DNA of 64,000 nt, taken from assembly GCA_963750255.1 (NCBI GenBank), contig CAVVPZ010000008.1:496001-560000 (forward strand), read 5' to 3'. The notes beneath the pieces were generated by a model. It ran no database searches. It had not been told where the DNA came from and saw only the letters and a list, made by a program, of their open reading frames with translations. Shown piece by piece: positions 11,392 to 19,818 of the stretch (its first letter is position 1; every line of letters begins with the position of its first letter). The position numbers and the translations under genes are program-made. The stretch comes from DATLED01 sp963750255 (lineage in GTDB: Bacteria; Actinomycetota; Acidimicrobiia; Acidimicrobiales; CADCTF01).

Positions 11392-12237
11392 ATGGAAAAT
11401 CTGCAGGGCAAGGTCGCGGTCGTCACCGGCGCCGCCAGCGGTATCGGCAAGGCCACCGTCACGGCGCTGGCCTCCGAAGGCATGAACGTCGTCCTCGCAG
11501 ACATCGAGGCGGGTGCGCTCGAGGCGGCCACCGCCGAGCTGACCGACGCCGGCCACAAGGCCATCGGCGTCGTCACCGACGTCTCCGATTCCGCGTCGGT
11601 CGAGGCCCTCGCCGCCCGGACCGTCGACGAGTTCGGCGCCGTCCACCTCGTCCACCTCAACGCCGGGGTCGCCGCCGGTGGCGCCGCCTGGACGTTGAGC
11701 GAAAAGGACTGGGCCTGGGTGCTCGGCGTCAACCTGTGGGGCGTCATCCACGGCATCCGCTCGTTCGTGCCCCGCATGCTCGAGCAGGGCCAGCCCGCCC
11801 ACGTGGTGGCCACTGCATCGATGGCCGGCCTCACGTCGAGCGCGTTCATGGCGCCCTACAACGTGTCGAAGCACGGCGTCGTCACTCTCGCAGAGACACT
11901 CAAGCGCGACCTCGCGATGACCAATGCTCCTGTCGGCGTCTCGGTTCTGTGCCCGGGCTGGGTCAACACCGGCATCGGCAACTCGGGCCGCAACCGTCCC
12001 GAAGGCTTGCGCGACGAGAGCGGCCCCAACCTCCTCGAGGGCGGCGACGCTTCGCCTCTCAAGGCCGTGCTCGAAGCCGGACTCGATCCTGCCGACGTGG
12101 CCGCAATGGTGGTCGACGCCGTCAGGTCCGACCGGTTCTACATCCTCACCCACGAGTCCTGGCAGCCCATGGTCGAACAACGGATGACCGACATCATCGA
12201 AGGTCGCACGCCGTCGCCCATGTTCCTGCCCACCTGA
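11392..12237 (+). CDS. Short-chain dehydrogenase/reductase (SDR)
   Basis: Classical SDR with cofactor motif TGAASGIG, NAG at the end of beta-4 (LNAGVA), active-site Ser in ATASMAG, and catalytic YNVSK. Asp after beta-2 (LADIEAG) favours NAD(H) over NADP(H). About 281 residues; a ~40-residue region after PGWVNT and the C-terminal WQPMVEQRM helix cap the substrate pocket. ATG 11374 is an alternative start that adds MEGCPT; 11392 gives the standard N-terminus. Substrate unknown. It lies between the mannose operon and a CPBP protease gene without clear functional link. Confidence 0.85.
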   Translation: MENLQGKVAVVTGAASGIGKATVTALASEGMNVVLADIEAGALEAATAELTDAGHKAIGVVTDVSDSASVEALAARTVDEFGAVHLVHLNAGVAAGGAAWTLSEKDWAWVLGVNLWGVIHGIRSFVPRMLEQGQPAHVVATASMAGLTSSAFMAPYNVSKHGVVTLAETLKRDLAMTNAPVGVSVLCPGWVNTGIGNSGRNRPEGLRDESGPNLLEGGDASPLKAVLEAGLDPADVAAMVVDAVRSDRFYILTHESWQPMVEQRMTDIIEGRTPSPMFLPT

Positions 12238-12992
12238 CCCTGAGCGACGAAGGGGCACAGCCCCTCCCACTCGAGCCGCCGATCGCCGTCGAGGCGCCGG
12301 CGCGCCTCCACGCCACCGGTTCACTGGCCTTGGCCGCGGCCGCCTTCTTCGCCGGCATCGTGCTTGCGGCCCTTCTCGGCACGATCGCCGTGCTCGTCAC
12401 CGGCGACAGCAACAGTCCCGCGCTGTTGGTCGCCAGCTTCGTCGGGCTTTGGATCCCGCTCGTCGCCGCTGCCCTCATGGCCAGCCGCCTGTTCGGCACC
12501 GGCTCACCTCGGCGGGATCTCGGGTTGGCCATCGAGCCGGGGGATCTCGGGTGGGGGGTCGTCGTCGGTGTGGTCGGCCTCGTTGCGGCCACGGGTGTGC
12601 AAGCCGGACTCACGTGGGTGCTGCCGCAACTGGTGGGCACCAACACCAACTTCGTGCAGGAACAGGCGCGGTCGGCGGTGGGGGCGATCGTCGTGTCGCT
12701 CTCGACGTGCATCGGTGCCCCGATCGTCGAAGAACTGTTTTTCCGAGGACTGCTGCAACGAGCGCTGCACCGCCTCGGCATCGCCGCCGTCTTCGTGCAG
12801 GCCCTCGTGTTCGGGATGATCCACGTCACCCCCGAACAGGGCCTCGGCAACGTGAGCATCGTCGTCGGCGTCGGTACGTTCGGGCTCGTGCTGGGCCTGG
12901 CTGCTCGTCGGTTCGGCCGGCTCGGTCCCACCATGATCGGCCACACGCTCTTCAACGCTGCTGCCGTCGTGCCGCTCCTTTTGTCGCGCTGA
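12234..12992 (+). CDS. CPBP-family intramembrane metalloprotease
   Basis: Six or more TM segments. The CPBP motifs are EELFFRG (catalytic Glu-Glu and Arg) and later HVTPEQG and HTLFNAAA with the metal-binding His residues. Homologues are CaaX-prenyl endopeptidase-like proteins, often involved in bacteriocin immunity or signalling; no partner is visible here. No ATG, GTG or TTG lies between the upstream coding region and TM1. The best start is CTG at 12234, overlapping the SDR stop as CTGA, or CTG at 12240. This is one of three possible CTG starts in the window. Confidence 0.8.
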   Translation: MTLSDEGAQPLPLEPPIAVEAPARLHATGSLALAAAAFFAGIVLAALLGTIAVLVTGDSNSPALLVASFVGLWIPLVAAALMASRLFGTGSPRRDLGLAIEPGDLGWGVVVGVVGLVAATGVQAGLTWVLPQLVGTNTNFVQEQARSAVGAIVVSLSTCIGAPIVEELFFRGLLQRALHRLGIAAVFVQALVFGMIHVTPEQGLGNVSIVVGVGTFGLVLGLAARRFGRLGPTMIGHTLFNAAAVVPLLLSR

Positions 12993-12995
12993 GTA

Positions 12996-14186
12996 TCAGG
13001 CGATGGCGAACGGCGCTGCGTCCTCGACGGCCTGACGCCACGGGACCGTTCGCACCGGCCAGTTGACGCAGAGGGCACCGACGGTGACCCCGTTGCGGCC
13101 GTAGGCGGCGACGAACTTCCCATCGTCGACGGCGCCCTCGACGATGGCCAGGTCGTCGTCGGGACTGGCCGTGCCGACGAATTGGAACTTGGTTCCGTGC
13201 TGGTCGGACCAGAAGTAGGGCACGGGCACGAACGGCCCAGCCGCCTCCGCCCCGTGCAGCAGCGCGCGTGCGGCGTGGGCGGCCTGCTCGGTGGCGTTGG
13301 TCCAGTGCTCGATCCGCATCGACATATCGAATCCGGCGTGCCACCAACGGGCGACGTCGCCCACGGCCACCACCCGTCCCTCCGAGCCGACGGCCACGCA
13401 GGATTCGTCGCACACCACCCCGTCATCGATGGTGAGCCCCGACCCGTCGAGCCACCCCGTCTCGGGCACGACGCCGATCCCGACCACGACGGCGTCGGCG
13501 TCGACGGTCGACCCGTCGGTCAGCACAACTTGTTGGACGCCGACGTCGCCTTCGAGCGCGGCCACGCCAGTCCCGAGTCGCAGATCGACGCCGTGCGAGC
13601 GGTGCAGCGCGGCGGCGAACTCCCCGATCCGTGGTCCGAGGATGCGCACGAGGGGAAGGGGCAGCGCTTCGATGAGCGTGACGTCGACGCCGAGCGCCCG
13701 ACACGACGAGGCGACTTCGCACCCGATGAACCCGGCCCCGACGACCGCAACCCGGCGGGCGGTGGCGAGGTCGCGTCGCAGCGCCATGCTGTCGTCGAAG
13801 GACCGCAGGACGTGGACTCCACCGAATCCGGCCGCCATCGGCAGGGTTCGAGGCGCGGCACCGGTGGCCACGACGAGTCCGTCGAAGGCGAGGCGGCGCC
13901 CGTCGTCGAGCAGCACGGTCGCGCCCTCGAGGTCGAGGGCGACCGCCCGCCGGCCGAGTTCGACTTCGGCATCGAAGTTGGCGTCGACCCGGAGACGCGC
14001 CTTCTCGGGCTCCCACGTGCCGGTCAACACCTGCTTGGACAGCGGTGGCCGGTCGTACGGAGGCCAGTGCTGCTCGGCGCCTACGACCACGATCCGACCG
14101 GTGTGACCCTCGCGGCGCAGGCTCTGGACCGTGCGGACGCCGGCCAGCGACGCCCCGACCACGACGATGGTCTCGAGGGAAGGCAC
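12996..14186 (-). CDS. FAD-dependent NAD(P)H oxidoreductase, ferredoxin-reductase type
   Basis: 396 residues. The N-terminal FAD-binding motif is VVVGASLAGVRTVQSL, with YDRPPLSKQ typical of rhodocoxin/putidaredoxin-type reductases. ATGAAPR is the second FAD contact, and VVGAGFIGCEVASS is the NAD(P)H-binding Rossmann motif. VAVGDVARW is the C-terminal FAD-binding GD motif, followed by the reductase C-terminal domain. It would pass electrons from NAD(P)H to a small ferredoxin serving a P450 or dioxygenase. No ferredoxin is adjacent, and the P450 of this window is 41 kb away. It converges with the CPBP gene with 3 bp between. Confidence 0.88.
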   Translation of the reverse strand: MPSLETIVVVGASLAGVRTVQSLRREGHTGRIVVVGAEQHWPPYDRPPLSKQVLTGTWEPEKARLRVDANFDAEVELGRRAVALDLEGATVLLDDGRRLAFDGLVVATGAAPRTLPMAAGFGGVHVLRSFDDSMALRRDLATARRVAVVGAGFIGCEVASSCRALGVDVTLIEALPLPLVRILGPRIGEFAAALHRSHGVDLRLGTGVAALEGDVGVQQVVLTDGSTVDADAVVVGIGVVPETGWLDGSGLTIDDGVVCDESCVAVGSEGRVVAVGDVARWWHAGFDMSMRIEHWTNATEQAAHAARALLHGAEAAGPFVPVPYFWSDQHGTKFQFVGTASPDDDLAIVEGAVDDGKFVAAYGRNGVTVGALCVNWPVRTVPWRQAVEDAAPFAIA

Positions 14187-14318
14187 GGCGACGGACTCTA
14201 CGCCGGGCTACCCTGGAGTCGTTGCAGGGCTGTCCAGAGTGGTGTCAGCAGACCCCAGCCCGCTTCGAACCCAGCCCCCGGATGTCCCGGGAGGCTTCGT
14301 CCGACGCGGAGAAATCAC

Positions 14319-15749
14319 ATGCCCACCACCACCCGAGACACTTCCGGCGACTTCGAAGTCGCCGACCTCTCCCTGGCTGACTTCGGTCGCAAGGAGATCC
14401 AACTGGCCGAAGAAGAGATGCCTGGCCTCATGGCGCTGCGCGCCGAGTTCGGTGACGGCCAGCCGCTCGCCGGCGCCCGCATCGCCGGATCGCTGCACAT
14501 GACCATTCAGACCGCCGTCCTGATCGAGACGCTGACCGCGCTCGGCGCCGAGGTCCGCTGGGCGTCGTGCAACATCTTCTCGACCCAGGACCACGCCGCC
14601 GCTGCCATCGCCGCCGCCGGCATCCCCGTGTTCGCCTGGAAGAACGAGTCTCTCGAGGAGTATTGGGCCTGCACCGAGCAGATCCTGCGCTGGCCCGACG
14701 GTGGCGGCCCCAACATGATTCTCGACGACGGCGGCGACGCCACCATGCTCGTCCACCTCGGTACCGAGTTCGAGAAGGCCGGCGCCGTGCCCGCCGACAC
14801 CGACGACGACTCCGACGAGTTCAAGGTCGTGCTGGCCACCCTGCGTCGCACGCTGGCCGAAACCCCCGACCTGTGGACGGGCATCGGCAACGCCATCAAG
14901 GGCGTCACCGAGGAGACCACCACCGGCGTGCACCGCCTGTACCAGCGCTTCGAGGCCGACACCCTCCTCTTCCCGGCCATCAACGTCAACGACTCGGTCA
15001 CCAAGTCGAAGTTCGACAACCTCTACGGCATCCGCCACTCGCTCATCGATGGCATCAACCGCGCCACCGACGTGATGATCGGCGGCAAGGTCGCCGTCGT
15101 CCTCGGCTACGGCGACGTCGGCAAGGGGTGCGCCCAGTCGCTCAAAGGACAGGGCGCACGCGTCATCGTCACCGAGGTCGACCCCATCTGCGCCCTCCAG
15201 GCCTGCATGGAAGGCTTCGAGGTCAACACCCTCGAGCGGGTCCTCGACAAGGCCGACATCTTCGTCACCGCCACCGGCAACCGCGACGTCATCACCGCCC
15301 AGCACATGGCCAAGATGAAGCACAACGCCATCGTCGGCAACATCGGACACTTCGACAACGAGATCGACATGGCCGGTCTGGCCAAGATGTCCGACGTCCA
15401 GCGGGTCACCATCAAGCCCCAGACCGACGAGTTCGTCTTCCCCGACGGCCACTCCGTGATCGTCCTCGCTGAGGGCCGACTCCTCAACCTCGGGTGCGCC
15501 ACCGGACACCCCAGTTTCGTGATGTCGACCTCGTTCACCAACCAGGTGCTCGCCCAGATGGAGCTCTTCGAGCGGCTCGACGAGTACCCCGTCGGCGTTC
15601 ACCGCCTGCCCCGCGAACTCGACGAGAAGGTCGCCCGCCTCCATCTCGACAAGCTCGGCGCCCGCCTGACCGAACTCACCGACAAGCAGTCGGCCTACCT
15701 CGGCATCCCCCAGCACGGCCCCTTCAAGCCCGAGCACTACCGCTACTGA
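14319..15749 (+). CDS. ahcY: Adenosylhomocysteinase (S-adenosylhomocysteine hydrolase)
   Basis: Splits S-adenosylhomocysteine into adenosine and homocysteine, relieving product inhibition of methyltransferases. 476 residues. Visible are GSLHMTIQTAVLIETL, the CNIFSTQDHAAAAI block, NVNDSVTKSKFDN (catalytic Lys/Asp region), the NAD site GYGDVGKG, GNIGHFDNEID, and the conserved C-terminal KPEHYRY that closes the neighbouring subunit's NAD site. ATG 14319 gives the normal N-terminus. Its position close to manB is typical of actinobacteria. I compared the upstream 130 bp with the SAH-riboswitch pattern and saw no convincing match. Confidence 0.96.
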   Translation: MPTTTRDTSGDFEVADLSLADFGRKEIQLAEEEMPGLMALRAEFGDGQPLAGARIAGSLHMTIQTAVLIETLTALGAEVRWASCNIFSTQDHAAAAIAAAGIPVFAWKNESLEEYWACTEQILRWPDGGGPNMILDDGGDATMLVHLGTEFEKAGAVPADTDDDSDEFKVVLATLRRTLAETPDLWTGIGNAIKGVTEETTTGVHRLYQRFEADTLLFPAINVNDSVTKSKFDNLYGIRHSLIDGINRATDVMIGGKVAVVLGYGDVGKGCAQSLKGQGARVIVTEVDPICALQACMEGFEVNTLERVLDKADIFVTATGNRDVITAQHMAKMKHNAIVGNIGHFDNEIDMAGLAKMSDVQRVTIKPQTDEFVFPDGHSVIVLAEGRLLNLGCATGHPSFVMSTSFTNQVLAQMELFERLDEYPVGVHRLPRELDEKVARLHLDKLGARLTELTDKQSAYLGIPQHGPFKPEHYRY

Positions 15750-15777
15750 TCTGATTTCCTCGAGCGTCTCCCCACCG

Positions 15778-15829
15778 CCGCTTTCCGGCAGAAGATGTCG
15801 TTCAGGCGACGTTTCGCGCCGGGAAGCGG
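15778..15829 (+). terminator. Long hairpin downstream of ahcY, probable terminator
   Basis: CCGCTTTCCGGC (15778-15789) pairs with GCCGGGAAGCGG (15818-15829) with one mismatch, and an inner GTCG/CGAC stem lies around 15797-15810. It starts 28 bp after the ahcY stop, between convergent genes. There is no U-tract, so termination is inferred from position and stem strength. Confidence 0.5.
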
Positions 15830-15870
15830 CGGGCGGGGGCGGCGGGCGGGGAGGTGCCGGGGCGGGGGGG

Positions 15871-16515
15871 TTATTCGGCGGGGCCGGCGAGGGTGGGCTG
15901 GTCGATGTGGACCGGGATGCTGAGGCGATCGAGGGCGAATTGCACCAGCGGGCCGATCGACACGGCGAAGAGCAGCGTGCCGATTCCCACGGTCCCGCCC
16001 AGGGCCCAGCCGAGCGCGAGTGCGGAGAGTTCGATGGCGGTCCGGACGACGCGGATCGACAAGCGCCCGTTCGATCGGCGAGCGATGCCGGTCATCAGCC
16101 CGTCCCGCGGCCCGGGGCCGAGGCCGGCGCCGATGTAGAGCCCGGATCCGAAGCCGAGCAGGAGGATGCCGCCGACCAAGAGGACGATGCGGGCGGCGAG
16201 CACCTCCGGGGGGTCGACGACGCCGAGCACGGCGTTGGTGGTGAGGCCGATGAGGATGGCGTTGCTGATGGTGCCGATCCCGAGGGCCTGGCGCAGCGGG
16301 ATCCAGCCCAGGAGCACCACGAAGGCGACGAGAATGCTGACGGAACCGATGGGCAGACCGACCCGACCGGCGACGCCCTGGTGCAAGACCTCCCAGGGAC
16401 CAAGCCCGAGGCGCGCTCGCACCATCGACGCCACCCCGCAGCCGCAGGCCACGAGGCCAACGAGGAGTCGTGGAAGGCGGCGGGGGAGCTCTCGGCGGGG
16501 CGGGACGCGGAACAC
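15871..16515 (-). CDS. YczE/YyaS/YitT family membrane protein
   Basis: 214 residues with five hydrophobic helices. The family pattern is visible: GLGPWEVLHQG after the first helix, then GTISNAILIGL, and GLYIGAGLGPGPRDGLMTGI, a small-residue-rich loop typical of the YczE/YitT group. The molecular function of this family is not established; some members sit next to transporters or regulators. Here it diverges from comF and converges on ahcY. Start chosen at ATG 16515 (MFRVPPR). Confidence 0.8.
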   Translation of the reverse strand: MFRVPPRRELPRRLPRLLVGLVACGCGVASMVRARLGLGPWEVLHQGVAGRVGLPIGSVSILVAFVVLLGWIPLRQALGIGTISNAILIGLTTNAVLGVVDPPEVLAARIVLLVGGILLLGFGSGLYIGAGLGPGPRDGLMTGIARRSNGRLSIRVVRTAIELSALALGWALGGTVGIGTLLFAVSIGPLVQFALDRLSIPVHIDQPTLAGPAE

Positions 16516-16598
16516 GGCCGGGGCAGGCTACGGGCCAGCCTCGGGCTACCAGGAATCGACCGCCGGTCCGGTCGCAGGCGGCTCGTACCGTGGGCACC

Positions 16599-17236
16599 AT
16601 GAGCCTGACCGCGTGGTTCCTGCCCGACCGGTGCCCGGTCTGTGACCGGCCCGGGGCCGCCCCCTGTGGCACGTGTTGGCAGAGCCTTCGGCCCGCGTCG
16701 TCCCGGCCAGCCCCTCCTGGGGTCGATCACTGCTGGTCGCTGCTGCTCCTACGAGAGCGTCGGGCGCGACCTCCTAGCCCGCCTCAAGTACCGCAACGCC
16801 CGGGCCGCAGTGCCATGGCTGGCTGACGGGATGGCCAGCCTCGTTGTCGGCGCCGGCCCCACCGTCGACGCCGTGACCTGGGCCCCCACGACCCGCGCTC
16901 GGCGTGCCCGGCGAGGGTTCGATCAGGCCGAGGTGCTCGCCCAGCGCCGTCGGCCGGTGCCTTGGCCGACCCTGCGTTGCCCTCCTCGGCCGAGAGCCGG
17001 GCCCGGCGCAGACGGGTCGATCGTCGACCGAGCGGCAAGTCGGCCCCCGATTCGTCGCCCGACGACTCGGGGCCACCGTCCCGACCCGAGTCCTCGTGGT
17101 CGACGACGTGGTCACCTCGGGCACCACCCTCTCCCACGCCGCCGCCACGTTGCGAGCCATCGGTGTCGTCGAGGTGAACGCCGTCACGGCCGGGCGAACA
17201 CCACTCAAGGTGACGACGAAAGGGGTCGAACCTTGA
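16599..17236 (+). CDS. comF: ComF family phosphoribosyltransferase-like protein (frameshifts)
   Basis: The N-terminus has a zinc finger (CPVC at residues ~11-14, CGTCW further on). The middle (ESVGRDLLARLKYRNARA and later RRARRGFDQAE) and the C-terminal PRPP loop VLVVDDVVTSGTTL are the ComF signatures. The three parts lie in three frames, with breaks near 16730-16740 and 16945-16960; together they make a normal ~212-residue protein, so the breaks look like indels. ComF is needed for DNA uptake in competent bacteria. In actinobacteria it usually lies near hpf/secA, as it does here, and its role is unclear. Confidence 0.82.
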
Positions 17237-17242
17237 GTCATC

Positions 17243-17434
17243 ATGGATGAGCCCACTCTGCGCGGTTGTCTCGTCGCTGTCCCTCCGGGTCTGGTCGAGG
17301 AACTCACTCGCCGGACCTCCGCCATCCGCCCCGAGGAGGTGGCCCGGGCCCGGAAGCATCTCGCTGACGGGAACTTCGACTGCCAGTCGGTGTGGAGCGA
17401 GGTCGCCTCCTCCCTGCTCGCCCTGTCGGCCTGA
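17243..17434 (+). CDS. Small protein, weakly FlgM-like
   Basis: 63 residues, 6 bp after comF, ATG 17243. The C-terminal half (RPEEVARARKHLADGNFDC then VWSEVASSLL) resembles the helix pattern of FlgM-type anti-sigma-28 factors. No flagellar gene is present in the window. The similarity is short and based on spacing only. It could equally be an unrelated helical microprotein co-expressed with comF and the downstream response regulator. Confidence 0.5.
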   Translation: MDEPTLRGCLVAVPPGLVEELTRRTSAIRPEEVARARKHLADGNFDCQSVWSEVASSLLALSA

Positions 17435-17623
17435 TCACCGGGCTGGATCGCCGCCCTCGGTACACTCCCTCACGGGGAGGCGACGCTGTTCGGGTCACCT
17501 CCCTCGCCACCCCTTCAGGGTCGCGACCTGGTCAAGGGCCGGGTCTCGGGCGTCGAAAGAGTGGACACATCGGGTCGTCGCCTCCTGGTCCCCAGGAACC
17601 AGATGACCGTCGAGAGGGGAACC

Positions 17624-18322
17624 GTGGCTGAAGACAACGCAGAGGGCGCAACGCCGATCCGGGTGATGATCGCCGACGATCAACCGCTGTTCCGGCGCGG
17701 CCTCAACGTCGTTCTCCACACCGAAGAGGGCATCGACGTCGTCGCCGAGGCCGAGGACGGTGAGGAGGCAATCGTCAAGGCCGAGGAGTTCGCGCCCGAC
17801 GTGATCCTCATGGACGTACGGATGCCCCGCGTCAATGGCATCGAGGCCGCACGAGCCATTCACGACCGCGTCCCGTCCACCAAGATCTTGATGCTCACGG
17901 TGTCCGATGAGGACTCCGACCTGTTCGAGGCCATCAAGGCCGGCGCCAGCGGGTATCTCCTCAAAGAGGTGAGCGTCGAGGAGGTGGCCGACTCGGTGCG
18001 GGCCGTGGTGCAGGGCCAGACCCTCATCAGTCCCTCAATGGCGTCGAAGCTCCTGACCGAGTTCGTGGCCCTCGAGAAGCGGGTGAGCGAGAAGCACCAA
18101 TACCCGAGTCCCACGCTCACCACCCGCGAACTCGAGGTCCTCAAGTTGGTGGCCAAGGGCATGTCCAACCGAGAGATCGCCGACGACCTCTACATCTCCG
18201 AGAACACGGTCAAGAACCACGTCCGCAACATCCTCGAGAAGCTGCACCTCCACTCCCGCATGGAGGCCGTGATCTACGCCGTACGCGAGAAGCTGCTCGA
18301 CATCAACGACCCGGACGCCTGA
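17624..18322 (+). CDS. NarL/FixJ-type response regulator
   Basis: Receiver domain followed by a LuxR-type helix-turn-helix. IADDQPLFRRG gives the acidic pocket; Asp in ILMDVRMPRVNG, about residue 64, is the phospho-acceptor; and GYLLKEVSVEE contains the conserved Lys. The C-terminal TTRELEVLKLVAKGMSNREIA and ENTVKNHVRNILEKL are the DNA-binding helices. The GTG at 17624 follows a GAGGGG ribosome site; ATG 17603 is an upstream alternative. No sensor kinase is adjacent. The gene lies between comF and secA, and its 3' end overlaps the convergent DUF2079 gene by 20 bp. Confidence 0.88.
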   Translation: MAEDNAEGATPIRVMIADDQPLFRRGLNVVLHTEEGIDVVAEAEDGEEAIVKAEEFAPDVILMDVRMPRVNGIEAARAIHDRVPSTKILMLTVSDEDSDLFEAIKAGASGYLLKEVSVEEVADSVRAVVQGQTLISPSMASKLLTEFVALEKRVSEKHQYPSPTLTTRELEVLKLVAKGMSNREIADDLYISENTVKNHVRNILEKLHLHSRMEAVIYAVREKLLDINDPDA

Positions 18323-19772
18323 CCCGTCGGGCGACGAGCACGTCGTCGCCATCGGAGACGGCGACGAACTGCTTGTCGGGTCCGACGAGCGCCTCTCGCA
18401 ATCCCGGCTCCTGGTCCATCTGGAGGTCGAGCACGAGGTAGTCGACGTCGGCCGGGTTGTCGGGGTCGCGGTTGGCGATGCCCCAGTTGCCCGGCATCCA
18501 CGGGTTGGGCCACTCGTAGATGAGCGGGCGGTGCGTGGCGTGGGGAACGAGGAAGTAGTTGGTGGCCAGCGAGGCCCGTGCCGGCACCTCAGCCAGAGCC
18601 GCTCGGTAGCGCTCGTGTCGAGGATTGGGTCCGGCCCAGGCCCCGGAGTGGAACGTCCTCCCCGCTGGTGACGGCGACCACGCCCGATGCGTGGCTCCGG
18701 TGGCCAAGACGAGCACGACGAGGCCGAGCCGGAACAGGACCGGCCTCCATCGGCGCAACCGGCCGAGGCCCTGCACAGTGGCAGCGAAGACGGCCGCCGT
18801 CGGGACCACCGAATAGTGGAATCGGGCGTCGTAGGTCGTGCCCAGCGACGAGAGGGCGTTGGCCCCGACCTGGGGGCCGGCGATGAGCAGCCAAGGGAGG
18901 CCGACGAGCGCCAACAGACCTGACGGAGCCAACAACCGCCAGTAGTAGGTCAATCGCTGCGCTTCGCTGAGCACCGACCAGGTCTGGCCGGGGTGGGTGA
19001 GGATCGTCACGAGCACCTCGCCGGCGCTGGTGCCGAAGGCAGGAAAGAACTCCTGGACGTAAAACGGCGCGCCGCCGCCGTTGAAGGCCGGCATCACGTA
19101 CTGGGTGGCGCCGACGTACCACGCCGCGCCGGCGAGGGCCGTGAGCACGCCGGGCAGCCAGGGGCGACGTCCGTCAGCCCGGCGGTGCACCACGGCGAGG
19201 ATGACCCCGAGCATGGTGACGGCCAGCGCGATGTCCTCCTTGGTGGAGAGGGCGAGACCGCAGGCGAGCGCGAACCACCCCCATCGGCGACGACGACCGA
19301 GCCAGACGGCGAAGAGCAGGGGAGCGATGGCCAACGCCTCGGGATGGAAGTGCCACCAGTTGATCCAGTTGAGGGTCGGGTACAGCAGGTAGGCGGCGGC
19401 CGGGATGAGCGGCGTCCATCGTCCACCGAAGGCGTCGCGGCCCAGCAGGTAGACGGGCACGGCGCCGGCGGCCAACCCAACCGTCTCGACGAGGTAGAGG
19501 AATGACGGTCCCGCCCCGAGCCAGTAGGCGGGCACCAACAGCAGGCAGATCAGGTTGAGGTGGTGGCCGAGGTAATTGAGGCCCCGCACGGTGACGAACG
19601 GCTCTCGGAACTGGGACAGGAGCCAGATGCCCTGGTCGTGGATGCCCATGTCGAAGCCGAAGGTGCCGAAGCGCGCCTGCTGGCGAAGGGTCAAGAACCC
19701 GAACACCCCCACATAGGCCGCCACCATGACGAGGAGGGTCACGGCCGGCGCCCGTCGAGCCACGGAGCGCAT
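18303..19772 (-). CDS. DUF2079 family multi-spanning membrane protein
   Basis: About 489 residues from ATG 19772 (MRSVARRAP). TM1 is followed by FGTFGFDMGIHDQGIWLL, the DUF2079 hallmark first loop with acidic residues. Then come about ten TM helices, the WWHFHPEALAIAPLL block and a soluble C-terminal domain. The layout is that of GT-C glycosyltransferase-like membrane proteins, but no activity is established for the family. An upstream in-frame extension to 20072 runs over secA on the other strand and is not credible. It diverges from secA with a 46 bp gap. Confidence 0.82.
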   Translation of the reverse strand: MRSVARRAPAVTLLVMVAAYVGVFGFLTLRQQARFGTFGFDMGIHDQGIWLLSQFREPFVTVRGLNYLGHHLNLICLLLVPAYWLGAGPSFLYLVETVGLAAGAVPVYLLGRDAFGGRWTPLIPAAAYLLYPTLNWINWWHFHPEALAIAPLLFAVWLGRRRRWGWFALACGLALSTKEDIALAVTMLGVILAVVHRRADGRRPWLPGVLTALAGAAWYVGATQYVMPAFNGGGAPFYVQEFFPAFGTSAGEVLVTILTHPGQTWSVLSEAQRLTYYWRLLAPSGLLALVGLPWLLIAGPQVGANALSSLGTTYDARFHYSVVPTAAVFAATVQGLGRLRRWRPVLFRLGLVVLVLATGATHRAWSPSPAGRTFHSGAWAGPNPRHERYRAALAEVPARASLATNYFLVPHATHRPLIYEWPNPWMPGNWGIANRDPDNPADVDYLVLDLQMDQEPGLREALVGPDKQFVAVSDGDDVLVARRVRRPGR

Positions 19773-19818
19773 CGTAGGGGCGCCCGGAGTTCGCCAATCG
19801 GCACCGTAGACTCGGCCC

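Noticed and set aside
14187..14318. Possible SAH riboswitch upstream of ahcY
   Set aside because: I compared the leader with the remembered SAH-riboswitch core and found only loose GC-rich stems; the conserved bases are not there. A covariance-model search would settle it.
13182..14318. Long in-frame extension upstream of ahcY
   Set aside because: It is the antisense shadow of the FAD oxidoreductase; ahcY homologues start near MPTTTRDTSG.
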